Below, piece after piece: positions 1 to 6,059 of a stretch of DNA of 8,121 nucleotides. Origin of the DNA: Gammaproteobacteria bacterium. Lineage in GTDB: Bacteria; Pseudomonadota; Gammaproteobacteria; SZUA-152. The position numbers and the translations under genes were made by a program. The notes below the pieces were generated by a model. That model saw nothing but the letters and a program-made list of their open reading frames with translations, searched no databases and had not been told where the DNA came from. Position 1 is the stretch's first letter. The number at the start of each line of letters is the position of its first letter. The stretch covers positions 1-8,121 of the forward strand of contig JAUWLO010000091.1 of the NCBI GenBank assembly GCA_030613605.1, in the 5' to 3' direction.

Positions 1-785
1 TGATTGACATCACTGGTGGTGATTTCTGCTATACCTTTATGCCGGTGAACTGCATAGGAAAAGTCTTTAACATCACCGAGGGCTTCTTCCGGTATTTGCA
101 ATATCACATCATTAAAGTTTTCTTCCAACAGTTTTTTCGGCGACCCCTGGGCGATAATTTTACCGTGATCCATGATGGCGATTTCATCACACAACACGTA
201 GGCTTCATCCATGTAATGTGTGGTCAACAAAACAGTTTTTCCTTCGGACTTAATGGCTTCGATCAAATCCCAGAAGTTACGTCGTGCCTGGGGATCCAGT
301 CCCGTGGTAGGTTCATCCAGGAATAATATATCTGGATCGTTAACCAATGCGATAGCCAACAATAAACGTTGCCTCTGACCACCCGATAATTGCCGATTAT
401 CCTGATCCAGATATTCGGTAAGATTGCAGCGTTGAATGAGTTCTTCGATATCGGCATTTTTTGGATAAAGCCGAGCAAACATTTCCAGGGTTTCACGTAC
501 GGTAATAAAGTCCTGCAACGCGGTTGACTGAAACATGATGCCTGCTTCATTTCGAAAACGTTTATCTACCGGCTCCCCCTTGTATAATATTTCTCCGGAT
601 GTTGCATCATGTATACCTTCCAGTATTTCTACCGTGGTGGTTTTACCCGCACCATTAGGGCCCAACAGACCGAAACAGGTGCCCGGCATTAAATCAAAAT
701 CAACACCATTGACGGCCTTAACATTAGAATAATGTTTAATCAGATTACGAACTTCGATTAAAGGTTTTATTGAAGATGAAGACAA
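1..785 (-). CDS. ABC-2-type transporter, ATP-binding subunit (partial at left edge)
   Basis: This is the cytoplasmic ATPase that would power an ABC-2-type exporter; its membrane permease would be expected past the left edge. The 261 visible codons carry a complete nucleotide-binding domain: Walker A GPNGAGKT (residues 42-49), Q-loop Gln near 86, signature LSGGQ (133-137), Walker B ILFLDE (153-158), D-loop GLD (162-164) and H-loop His190 in LTTHYMDEA. The domain order and the TTHYMDEA motif fit the CcmA/NodI/YadG type of ABC-2 ATPases. The start is TTG at 785-783. It has a strong AAGGAGA ribosome-binding site 7 bases upstream, an in-frame TAA lies at 800-798, and no ATG comes before Met33, which is too close to Walker A. 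Only part of the C-terminal tail is present. The substrate cannot be told from the ATPase alone. It lies downstream of prmB on the same strand, with a palindromic repeat in between. Confidence 0.92.
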   Translation of the reverse strand, partial: MSSSSIKPLIEVRNLIKHYSNVKAVNGVDFDLMPGTCFGLLGPNGAGKTTTVEILEGIHDATSGEILYKGEPVDKRFRNEAGIMFQSTALQDFITVRETLEMFARLYPKNADIEELIQRCNLTEYLDQDNRQLSGGQRQRLLLAIALVNDPDILFLDEPTTGLDPQARRNFWDLIEAIKSEGKTVLLTTHYMDEAYVLCDEIAIMDHGKIIAQGSPKKLLEENFNDVILQIPEEALGDVKDFSYAVHRHKGIAEITTSDVN

Positions 786-792
786 CGATATC

Positions 793-799
793 TCTCCTT
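793..799 (-). promoter_or_regulatory. Ribosome-binding site deciding a TTG start
   Basis: Read on the minus strand this is AAGGAGA, a near-perfect Shine-Dalgarno sequence 7 bases before TTG at 785-783. The stop TAA in the same frame at 800-798 overlaps it, so translation of the ABC ATPase cannot begin further upstream. This is why TTG, rather than an ATG, is chosen. Confidence 0.8.
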
Positions 800-823
800 A
801 ACGCGCGGGCATATCTTTGTTTT

Positions 824-887
824 GTCATACCGGCGCAGGCCGGTATCCATATTCAAACCACTGGATTCCGGCCTGCGCCGGAATGAC
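824..887. repeat. Paired REP-like palindrome (two inverted 26-bp arms)
   Basis: Arm 1 (824-849) and arm 2 (862-887) are inverted copies matching at 24 of 26 positions, separated by 12 bp. Each arm is itself a small hairpin: TACCGG...CCGGTA in arm 1 and TTCCGG...CCGGAA in arm 2. The only two differences between the arms sit at the two ends of that inner stem and compensate each other, so both small hairpins stay intact. The core resembles the widespread GTCATTCCGGC...GCCGGAATCCA class of dispersed bacterial palindromes, whose translation often produces spurious peptides reading like SYRRRPVS or SGLRRNDD. It lies between the prmB stop and the ribosome-binding site of the ABC ATPase. In a joint transcript it would fold strongly and could stabilise or attenuate the message. 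Only one copy is in the window. Confidence 0.85.
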
Positions 888-911
888 GATAAGGTCACTA
901 TCCAGATGTTC

Positions 912-1820
912 CTAAAACGAAGAACTAAGCACCTGTTCCTTTGTCAGCATAAACACACCATGCCCACCACGTTCGAATTCCAGCCAGGTAAACTCCACAT
1001 CCGGATACGCTTCTACCAACGCCGCCGCACTGTTACCCACTTCAACAATGAGTATTCCTCCCGGCTTTAAATAGTTGCCCGCCTGTTTCAATATGCGGCA
1101 CACAATATCCAGACCATCTTCACCAGCGGCCAGACCCATTTCTGGTTCATGGTGATATTCCTTAGGCAAGGCATCCATATCTTCAGCATCCACATAGGGT
1201 GGATTACTTACTATAACGTCATAACGTCGCCCTTCCAGTCCCTGAAATAAATCACCTTCAAACAAAGTGACTTGATCTCCCACGTGATGAGTCTCGATAT
1301 TTTTCTGCGCCACCAACAAAGCATCCGCAGAGAGATCCGTTGCATCCACCCTGGCAAGAGGAAATGCCAGCGCACTGGCGATAGCGATGCAGGCGCTGCC
1401 AGTACAAAGATCCAAAATGTCTTCTACCTGCGAAGCATCAACCCAGGGCTCATACCCCGCTTCAATCAACTCAGCAATGGGTGAACGTGGCACTAGCACA
1501 CGCTCATCCACATAAAAAGGCACGCCGGCAAACCAGGCCTCATTGGTTAAATACGCTGCGGGTAACCGTGTGCTCACGCGCTTGTGCAATAACTCATACA
1601 CATCTTGGCGTTCTTGCTGGGTAAGCTGTGTTTCTATCATGTAGGGTGGTATTTCATGGGGAAGGTGCAAAGCATGGGTCACCATATAAAAAGATTCATC
1701 CAGCGCATTGTCCGCACCATGTCCAAAGGTTAGCCCCGCTTCATTGAAACGACTGGCACCCCAGCGGACAAAATCGCCCATAGTAGAGAGCTGGTCTATT
1801 ACGTCATTGTCTTCGGACAT
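912..1820 (-). CDS. prmB: PrmB, ribosomal protein L3 N5-glutamine methyltransferase
   Basis: A cytoplasmic SAM-dependent enzyme that, in its family, methylates the glutamine side chain of ribosomal protein L3 during 50S assembly (Gln150 in E. coli). The 302-residue product is close to the E. coli length of about 310. An N-terminal substrate-recognition region (about 1-100) precedes PRSPIAELI (111-119), which favours PrmB over the release-factor enzyme PrmC. Then come SAM-binding motif [14 protein letters not shown] (136-148), the acidic end of strand 2 near Asp159/Asp162, and the catalytic NPPY tetrad (206-209). The ATG at 1820 is chosen because it follows AAAGGA at a 7-8 base spacing and begins at the conserved N-terminus. 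The frame stays open upstream to 2078, but that stretch overlaps the ettA start and has no family resemblance. It is divergent from ettA and upstream of the ABC ATPase on the same strand. Confidence 0.95.
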   Translation of the reverse strand: MSEDNDVIDQLSTMGDFVRWGASRFNEAGLTFGHGADNALDESFYMVTHALHLPHEIPPYMIETQLTQQERQDVYELLHKRVSTRLPAAYLTNEAWFAGVPFYVDERVLVPRSPIAELIEAGYEPWVDASQVEDILDLCTGSACIAIASALAFPLARVDATDLSADALLVAQKNIETHHVGDQVTLFEGDLFQGLEGRRYDVIVSNPPYVDAEDMDALPKEYHHEPEMGLAAGEDGLDIVCRILKQAGNYLKPGGILIVEVGNSAAALVEAYPDVEFTWLEFERGGHGVFMLTKEQVLSSSF

Positions 1821-1947
1821 ACCGCTTTCCTTTGTTTTTCTCTTAACGAACAGAGTCTTGCTGCCTTCGAAATATGGGTTTAAGTTTACTGCAAACTGGC
1901 TACCAGCGCCCCTCTTCACAACATAATCCGCTTTACCTCCATCATGC

Positions 1948-1976
1948 TTTACAACGGCAGCGCCTTTGCTTACCGT
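1948..1976 (+). promoter_or_regulatory. Candidate sigma-70 promoter for ettA
   Basis: TTTACA (1948-1953, five of six to the -35 consensus) is followed after 17 bp by TACCGT (1971-1976, three of six, keeping the key TA...T). Transcription would begin near 1983, giving a leader of about 28 bases before the ettA ATG. The rest of the 190-bp prmB/ettA spacer shows no convincing prmB promoter, terminator or repeat. This is a match by eye and weak in the -10. Confidence 0.3.
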
Positions 1977-2010
1977 AGACGCTCTTTCAAGCACGGAACA
2001 CAGACTTACC

Positions 2011-3678
2011 ATGGCGCAATACGTATACACCATGAACGGCGTGGGCAAGGTTGTACCGCCCAAACGCGAAATTCTCAAGGATATTTACCTGTCATTTTTC
2101 CCCGGAGCCAAAATTGGTGTTCTGGGGCTTAATGGCTCTGGTAAATCCACCCTGCTGCGTATCATGGCAGGTCTTGATACGGACATTATTGGTGAAGCCC
2201 GTCCTCAACCTGGTTTGAAAATCGGCTACCTGTCGCAGGAGCCTGAACTGGACGAAAGCAAGGACGTGCGTGGCAATGTGGAAGAGGCACTGGGTGATAT
2301 CAGCTCTGCCCAGGAAGAACTGGACGCCGTTTACGCCGCCTACGCCGAGCCGGATGCCGACTTTGACGCCCTGGCAAAAAAACAGGCCGAACTGGAGGCC
2401 ATACTGCAGGCAAATGACGGTCACAGCATGGATCGCACTCTCGAAATTGCCGCTGATGCGTTACGTCTGCCACCCTGGGATGCCGATGTCAGCAAACTGT
2501 CCGGTGGTGAACGCCGCCGTGTTGCCCTGTGCAAGCTGTTGCTCGCGAAACCCGACATGCTGCTGCTGGACGAACCCACCAACCATCTTGATGCCGAATC
2601 CGTCGCCTGGCTGGAGCGCTTTCTGCACGACTATCCCGGCACCGTGGTCGCCGTGACCCATGATCGCTACTTCCTCGATAATGTTGCCGGCTGGATTCTG
2701 GAACTGGACCGTGGCCAGGGCATTCCATGGGAAGGTAATTACTCCTCCTGGCTGGAACAAAAAAGCAAGCGACTGGAACAGGAAGAAAAAACGGAAGGTG
2801 CTCGCATCAAAGCCATGAAGGCCGAACTGGAATGGGTACGCACCGCGCCCAGGGGCCGCCACGCCAAAAGTAAATCACGCCTGGCTCGCTTTGATGAACT
2901 CAGTAAACAGGATTACACCAAACGTAATGCCACTAACGAATTATTCATCCCACCGGGACCACGGTTGGGTGATCTGGTGATCGAAGCAACGGATGTAAAA
3001 AAAGGCTTCGGTGATCGCCTGCTCTATGAGCATCTGAGTTTTAACCTACCCCGTGGCGGTATTGTCGGCATCATCGGTCCCAACGGTGCGGGTAAAACTA
3101 CCCTGTTTCGCATGATTACCGGCGAAGAAAAGCCCGATGGCGGTGAACTAAAAATCGGCGAGACCGTCAAGGTCGCCTGCGTGGATCAATCCCGCGATGC
3201 GTTGGATGGCAGCAAAACCGTGTGGGAAGAAATCTCCGGCGGTCACGACAACATGATGATTGGCACACTGGAGGTAAACTCCCGCGCCTATGTAGGACGC
3301 TTCAACTTCAAAGGATCAGACCAGCAAAAACGTGTCGGCGATCTCTCCGGTGGTGAACGCAATCGGGTACACCTGGCGAAGCTACTGGCATCCGGTGGCA
3401 ACCTGTTGTTACTGGATGAACCCACCAACGACCTCGACGTGGAAACCCTGCGCGCACTGGAAGAAGCCCTGTTGGAATTCCCCGGTTGCGCGGTGGTTAT
3501 CTCTCATGATCGCTGGTTCCTGGATCGTGTTGCCACACATATTCTTGCCTTTGAGAGTGATAGCGAGGTTGTGTGGTTTGAAGGTAACTATGCGGACTAC
3601 GAGGCCGACCGTAAACGCCGCCTGGGTGCTGATGCTGACCAGCCGCATCGTATTAAATACAAAAAGCTGACGCGATAA
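2011..3678 (+). CDS. ettA: EttA, energy-dependent translational throttle ABC-F ATPase
   Basis: A soluble ABC-F protein with no membrane domain. In E. coli EttA binds the ribosomal E site and gates entry into elongation according to the ATP/ADP ratio. The 555-residue product equals the E. coli length. First ATPase domain: Walker [10 protein letters not shown] (39-47), EttA-specific arm insertion (about 95-139), signature LSGGE (163-167), Walker B MLLLDEP with Glu188. The charged P-site tRNA-interaction linker spans about 243-322. Second domain: Walker [10 protein letters not shown] (356-364), signature LSGGE (445-449), Walker B with Glu470. The two catalytic glutamates fall at the same numbers as in E. 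coli. The chosen ATG gives the conserved MAQYVYTM N-terminus. An in-frame ATG at 1966 adds 15 residues unlike the family. The upstream Shine-Dalgarno is weak (GGAA, about 13 bases away). hopJ follows 50 bp downstream without a terminator. Confidence 0.97.
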   Translation: MAQYVYTMNGVGKVVPPKREILKDIYLSFFPGAKIGVLGLNGSGKSTLLRIMAGLDTDIIGEARPQPGLKIGYLSQEPELDESKDVRGNVEEALGDISSAQEELDAVYAAYAEPDADFDALAKKQAELEAILQANDGHSMDRTLEIAADALRLPPWDADVSKLSGGERRRVALCKLLLAKPDMLLLDEPTNHLDAESVAWLERFLHDYPGTVVAVTHDRYFLDNVAGWILELDRGQGIPWEGNYSSWLEQKSKRLEQEEKTEGARIKAMKAELEWVRTAPRGRHAKSKSRLARFDELSKQDYTKRNATNELFIPPGPRLGDLVIEATDVKKGFGDRLLYEHLSFNLPRGGIVGIIGPNGAGKTTLFRMITGEEKPDGGELKIGETVKVACVDQSRDALDGSKTVWEEISGGHDNMMIGTLEVNSRAYVGRFNFKGSDQQKRVGDLSGGERNRVHLAKLLASGGNLLLLDEPTNDLDVETLRALEEALLEFPGCAVVISHDRWFLDRVATHILAFESDSEVVWFEGNYADYEADRKRRLGADADQPHRIKYKKLTR

Positions 3679-3728
3679 CACGAATAATAAATATTCTAAA
3701 TATCACATGTCTACTATATGACTATTAC

Positions 3729-4079
3729 ATGACAACAGAAGAACTCATTGAGCTAATAAAAACCCAACCAGACAAGGTTGAGTTTGATCAGGTTATTGAT
3801 TGCATTGACGACAACTACGAATATACCCCAGCCTACTTCACCAATGGCCAGGGGCATGATCTGGTGAATAATCTTTCAGGCAGTAATGAAGGTTCCTGTA
3901 AAATTTTTGCCTTTGCAACTCTAAATGGACTCAATGAAAAAGAAACTCTGACCTGCTTTGGGAAATACTACCGAGAGGATGTATTAAACCATCCCAATGG
4001 AAATGACCACGCCAACATTCGCACCTTTATGCGGCATGGATGGAGTGGTATTCAGTTTGAAGGCACTGTGTTGATTTAA
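3729..4079 (+). CDS. HopJ-family protein (function unknown)
   Basis: A 116-residue protein I recognise as the family named after the Pseudomonas syringae effector HopJ. Family-like stretches are FDQVIDCIDDNYEYTP (19-34), a glycine/asparagine turn, SCKIFAFATLNGL (56-68), ETLTCFGKYYREDVL (72-86), NPNG-like HPNGNDHANIRTFMRHGW (88-105) and GIQFEG (107-112). There is no signal peptide or membrane segment. The family occurs in many gammaproteobacteria, and nothing here suggests a type III secretion system, so the effector name should not be read as a function. No good Shine-Dalgarno precedes the ATG. A four-codon reading frame (ATG at 3718) ends in a TGA overlapping this start. The 50-bp gap after ettA is AT-rich with no terminator, so co-transcription with ettA is possible. 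It converges on the acidic-protein gene. Confidence 0.85.
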   Translation: MTTEELIELIKTQPDKVEFDQVIDCIDDNYEYTPAYFTNGQGHDLVNNLSGSNEGSCKIFAFATLNGLNEKETLTCFGKYYREDVLNHPNGNDHANIRTFMRHGWSGIQFEGTVLI

Positions 4080-4086
4080 CCTTTTT

Positions 4087-4128
4087 GAACAACAAGCGAT
4101 GAACGACGAGCAATGAACAGCTAGCAAC
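4087..4128. repeat. Degenerate 7-bp tandem repeat, six units
   Basis: Six consecutive heptamers with consensus GARCRAY: GAACAAC, AAGCGAT, GAACGAC, GAGCAAT, GAACAGC, TAGCAAC. Each departs from the consensus at no more than one position. Position 3 alternates strictly A,G,A,G,A,G, so the real period may be 14 bp with three copies. The array begins 8 bases after the hopJ stop and ends on the first base of the stop codon of the convergent acidic-protein gene, so it fills the whole spacer. No terminator hairpin is visible there. Confidence 0.6.
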
Positions 4129-4427
4129 TACTCTTTACGCTCAAAGTCCTCAATATTAAAGGTACGATGTTCCGGGGGAACATTGGTATCCGTATAACCA
4201 AGATCGTCCTTTTCAAGATCATCAAAAGGACCTGACCAGTCTTCTGGTGGTGCTATTTCCACATAACCCATGACCATCCACGCATCAAATTCCAGTGCGT
4301 CCAACTCACCACCAAAATACTGGATTTCAACAAAACCCTCATCTTCATCAATGCCGATAACTTCAAATCGCTGTTCATCTCGGCTCTGATACCAACTCCC
4401 AACGATCGGTAAAATTCCAACAGCCAT
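4128..4427 (-). CDS. Small acidic conserved protein, probably DUF6763 family
   Basis: A 99-residue protein of unknown function. It has 26 Asp/Glu against 6 Lys/Arg, so it is strongly acidic. The N-terminal half reads like a compact beta fold: VGSWYQSRDEQRFEVIGIDED (9-29), VEIQYFGGELDALEFDAW (33-50). The second half has PPEDWSGPFDD (60-70) and DDLGYTDT (74-81) followed by a low-complexity acidic tail. From memory this pattern matches small gammaproteobacterial proteins catalogued as DUF6763; I could not search to confirm it. There is no signal peptide, membrane segment or metal-binding cluster. The start is ATG 4427 with GGGAG 6 bases upstream. It lies downstream of rlmD on the same strand but 171 bp away, with its own candidate promoter and a 10-bp repeat array in the leader, so it may be independently transcribed. 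Confidence 0.82.
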   Translation of the reverse strand: MAVGILPIVGSWYQSRDEQRFEVIGIDEDEGFVEIQYFGGELDALEFDAWMVMGYVEIAPPEDWSGPFDDLEKDDLGYTDTNVPPEHRTFNIEDFERKE

Positions 4428-4450
4428 GTTCCTCTCCCAGGTTCATACAC

Positions 4451-4490
4451 CTTTAAATCCCTTTAAATCCCTTTAAATTTCTTTAAAGCT
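4451..4490. repeat. Four tandem 10-bp repeats containing TTTAAA
   Basis: Units CTTTAAATCC (4451-4460), an identical copy (4461-4470), CTTTAAATTT (4471-4480) and CTTTAAAGCT (4481-4490). Each holds the palindrome TTTAAA, phased at about one helical turn. The array starts 24 bp upstream of the acidic-protein start codon and lies between it and the candidate promoter, so it would be in the 5' leader. Read on the minus strand, each unit brings an AAAGG- or AAAGA-like, Shine-Dalgarno-resembling stretch. Confidence 0.8.
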
Positions 4491-4518
4491 ACAGGAACTA
4501 CCCTCACTCCGTTTCAGT

Positions 4519-4547
4519 GCTATAAACAAGATAGCAGCTAATTTCAG
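4519..4547 (-). promoter_or_regulatory. Candidate promoter for the acidic-protein gene
   Basis: On the minus strand CTGAAA (4547-4542, four of six to -35) and TATAGC (4524-4519, four of six to -10) are separated by 17 bp. Transcription would start near 4512 and run through the 10-bp repeat array into the gene. The remainder of the spacer down to the rlmD stop has a T6 tract on the minus strand but no stable hairpin next to it. Seen by eye only. Confidence 0.35.
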
Positions 4548-4598
4548 TTTGTCTGTACGTTATGGCGCTAAAGTGGAGTTAAAAAAGATGAATTTGAT

Positions 4599-5960
4599 CT
4601 AGCGCTCGAACAACGCAATAGATTCCACATGAGCGGTATGGGGAAACATGTCCATAACCCCTGCACTTACAAGGTGATAACCCTGCTCGTTGACCAGCGT
4701 GCCGGCATCCCGTGCCAACGTTGCCGGATCACAGGAAACGTAGACAATACGATCAGGTAAGGGTTTGGGGAGATTGGCGACCACCATGGGTGCACCACTG
4801 CGAGGTGGGTCTAACAACAGTTTGTTAAATCCCGCACCATACCAGGGCTCTAACGTCAGGTCGCCATTGAGATCAGCGGTATGAAATTCCACATTAGTAA
4901 TGTTGTTACGAGCTGCGTTGTCACGAGCACGGCCTACCAAACTCGTTTCGCCTTCAACACCTACAACAGCGCCCGCCTTTCGGGCAAGGGGCAGTGAAAA
5001 ATTGCCCAGACCACAAAAAAGATCCAGCACGCGGTCATTTTTATTCGGATCCAGCAACTCAATTGCGCGAGCGATCATTTTTTGATTCAAGCCGGCGTTG
5101 ACCTGAGTAAAGTCCGTGGGCTTAAACTGCATTTCCACATCATAGTCTGGTAAATAATAACTTAGTTTTGTATTGCTGTTGTTTGATTCATTGTCCAGCT
5201 CATCCTCCGGCCCTCTTTTCGGTGACAACCGCACAACGGTTTTAGGTCCACCTGATTGCAAATAAATCATCAGTTCAGACTTCTCCCCAAACTCACGTAG
5301 CAACACCAGATCTGCCTCTGACAGTTCTTCAAGGTGACGGAATATCAATGCGGCATTGTCATCACCCACGGCCACTTCAATTTGAGGAATTTTATCTTTA
5401 ATGCTGAGCTTAAGAACAAGCTCGGAAAGATCGCTAATGGACTCACCAATACGCGGATGTAAAACTTCACAACGATTCAGGTTGGCCAGAAATGAACTAC
5501 TGCGTTCACGAAAACCCACGCGCACTACTTTGTCGCGACGCATGTATTTCACACCAATACGCGCCTTACGACGATAACCCCAGGTCTCTGCGGTAAGTGG
5601 TGGTAATACGGTTTCCGGTTTTACCTTACCTATTTTTTCCAGATTCTCCAGCAACCTTTCCTGCTTGGCAGCAATTTGAGACTCCGAGCTCAAGTGCTGT
5701 TGGCTGCAGCCTCCACAGATCCCAAAGTGTTGGCAACGCGGTTCTATGCGCAACGGTGATGGCTTGATCACTTCCAACATATCAGCCTCATCAAACTTGC
5801 TCCGTGTTCGACAATAGCGAAATTTCACCTCTTCTCCGGGCAAGGCTCGATGCACGAATACGACTTTGTCATCTATATGGCAGATGCCACGGCCATCATG
5901 GGACAGGGATTCGATAACCGCTGTACGCGGCTCAGGAAATTTTTTACGACGTCGGGACAT
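4599..5960 (-). CDS. rlmD: RlmD, 23S rRNA (uracil-1939-C5)-methyltransferase
   Basis: A cytoplasmic SAM-dependent, [4Fe-4S]-containing enzyme; the family makes m5U1939 in 23S rRNA. The 453-residue product (E. coli: 433) opens with an Arg/Lys-rich tail and a TRAM-type RNA-binding domain (about 10-68). Cluster cysteines are Cys76, Cys82, Cys85 (C-x5-C-x2-C in CQHFGICGGC) and Cys164. The methyltransferase domain has DFTQVN (283-288), SAM motif LDLFCGLGNFSL (312-323), DPPR (384-387), the catalytic nucleophile Cys410 in VSCDPATLARD and the likely general base Glu446 in HVES. A polar insertion (about 249-266, Asp/Glu/Asn/Ser-rich) accounts for some of the extra length. ATG 5960 is preferred over an in-frame TTG at 5981, which has no ribosome-binding site; ATG 5960 itself has only a weak one. 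It sits downstream of cysM, the order seen in Pseudomonas, where relA follows; here relA is not adjacent. Confidence 0.95.
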   Translation of the reverse strand: MSRRRKKFPEPRTAVIESLSHDGRGICHIDDKVVFVHRALPGEEVKFRYCRTRSKFDEADMLEVIKPSPLRIEPRCQHFGICGGCSQQHLSSESQIAAKQERLLENLEKIGKVKPETVLPPLTAETWGYRRKARIGVKYMRRDKVVRVGFRERSSSFLANLNRCEVLHPRIGESISDLSELVLKLSIKDKIPQIEVAVGDDNAALIFRHLEELSEADLVLLREFGEKSELMIYLQSGGPKTVVRLSPKRGPEDELDNESNNSNTKLSYYLPDYDVEMQFKPTDFTQVNAGLNQKMIARAIELLDPNKNDRVLDLFCGLGNFSLPLARKAGAVVGVEGETSLVGRARDNAARNNITNVEFHTADLNGDLTLEPWYGAGFNKLLLDPPRSGAPMVVANLPKPLPDRIVYVSCDPATLARDAGTLVNEQGYHLVSAGVMDMFPHTAHVESIALFER

Positions 5961-6009
5961 AATACGAATACTCAAAAACAATTAACGGTGGTTAACAGCA
6001 ACAAACAAT

Positions 6010-6045
6010 AAAAACAGTTAGCGCATGAGGATGTGTACTAACTGT
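6010..6045 (-). terminator. Rho-independent terminator after cysM
   Basis: On the minus strand ACAGTTAG (6045-6038) pairs perfectly with CTAACTGT (6021-6014). The final T of the stem and the next four bases form a T5 run (6014-6010), followed by ATTG. It starts 15 bases after the cysM stop. The stem is only 8 bp and AT-rich, with a 16-base loop, so termination may be partial and some readthrough into rlmD is likely. The plus strand can extend the stem inward with G-U pairs but lacks a T run. Confidence 0.55.
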
Positions 6046-6059
6046 CTTCAGACGCTTTC

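Noticed and set aside
822..1070. Plus-strand reading frame of 82 codons across the REP-like element and the end of prmB.
   Set aside because: Its start is a translation of the palindrome (SYRRRPVS, SGLRRNDD type) and the rest is antisense to prmB; such frames are a known source of false genes.
1966..2010. In-frame ATG 15 codons upstream of the ettA start.
   Set aside because: The added residues do not match EttA, and the ATG at 2011 gives exactly the E. coli length with catalytic glutamates at positions 188 and 470.
1821..2078. The prmB reading frame stays open for 86 codons upstream of the chosen start.
   Set aside because: The stretch overlaps the ettA start region antisense, has no resemblance to PrmB N-termini, and the ATG at 1820 has a good ribosome-binding site and gives the usual family length.
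3691..3703. AT-rich palindrome ATATTCTAAATAT between ettA and the hopJ-family gene as a terminator.
   Set aside because: The stem is five A-T pairs with no G-C pair and no T run following, far too weak to terminate transcription.
4570..4598. T6 tract on the minus strand after the rlmD stop as a possible terminator.
   Set aside because: No stable hairpin immediately precedes it; GATCAAATTCATC pairs only at its outer three bases.
5961..5981. TTG start extending RlmD by seven residues.
   Set aside because: There is no Shine-Dalgarno before it, and the extension (MFLSIRI) is not family-like; the ATG at 5960 is the better start.
5982..5995. Palindrome TTAACGGTGGTTAA upstream of rlmD as an operator.
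   Set aside because: Five-base AT-rich arms around a four-base centre are expected by chance at this length, and there is no second copy to support a regulator site.
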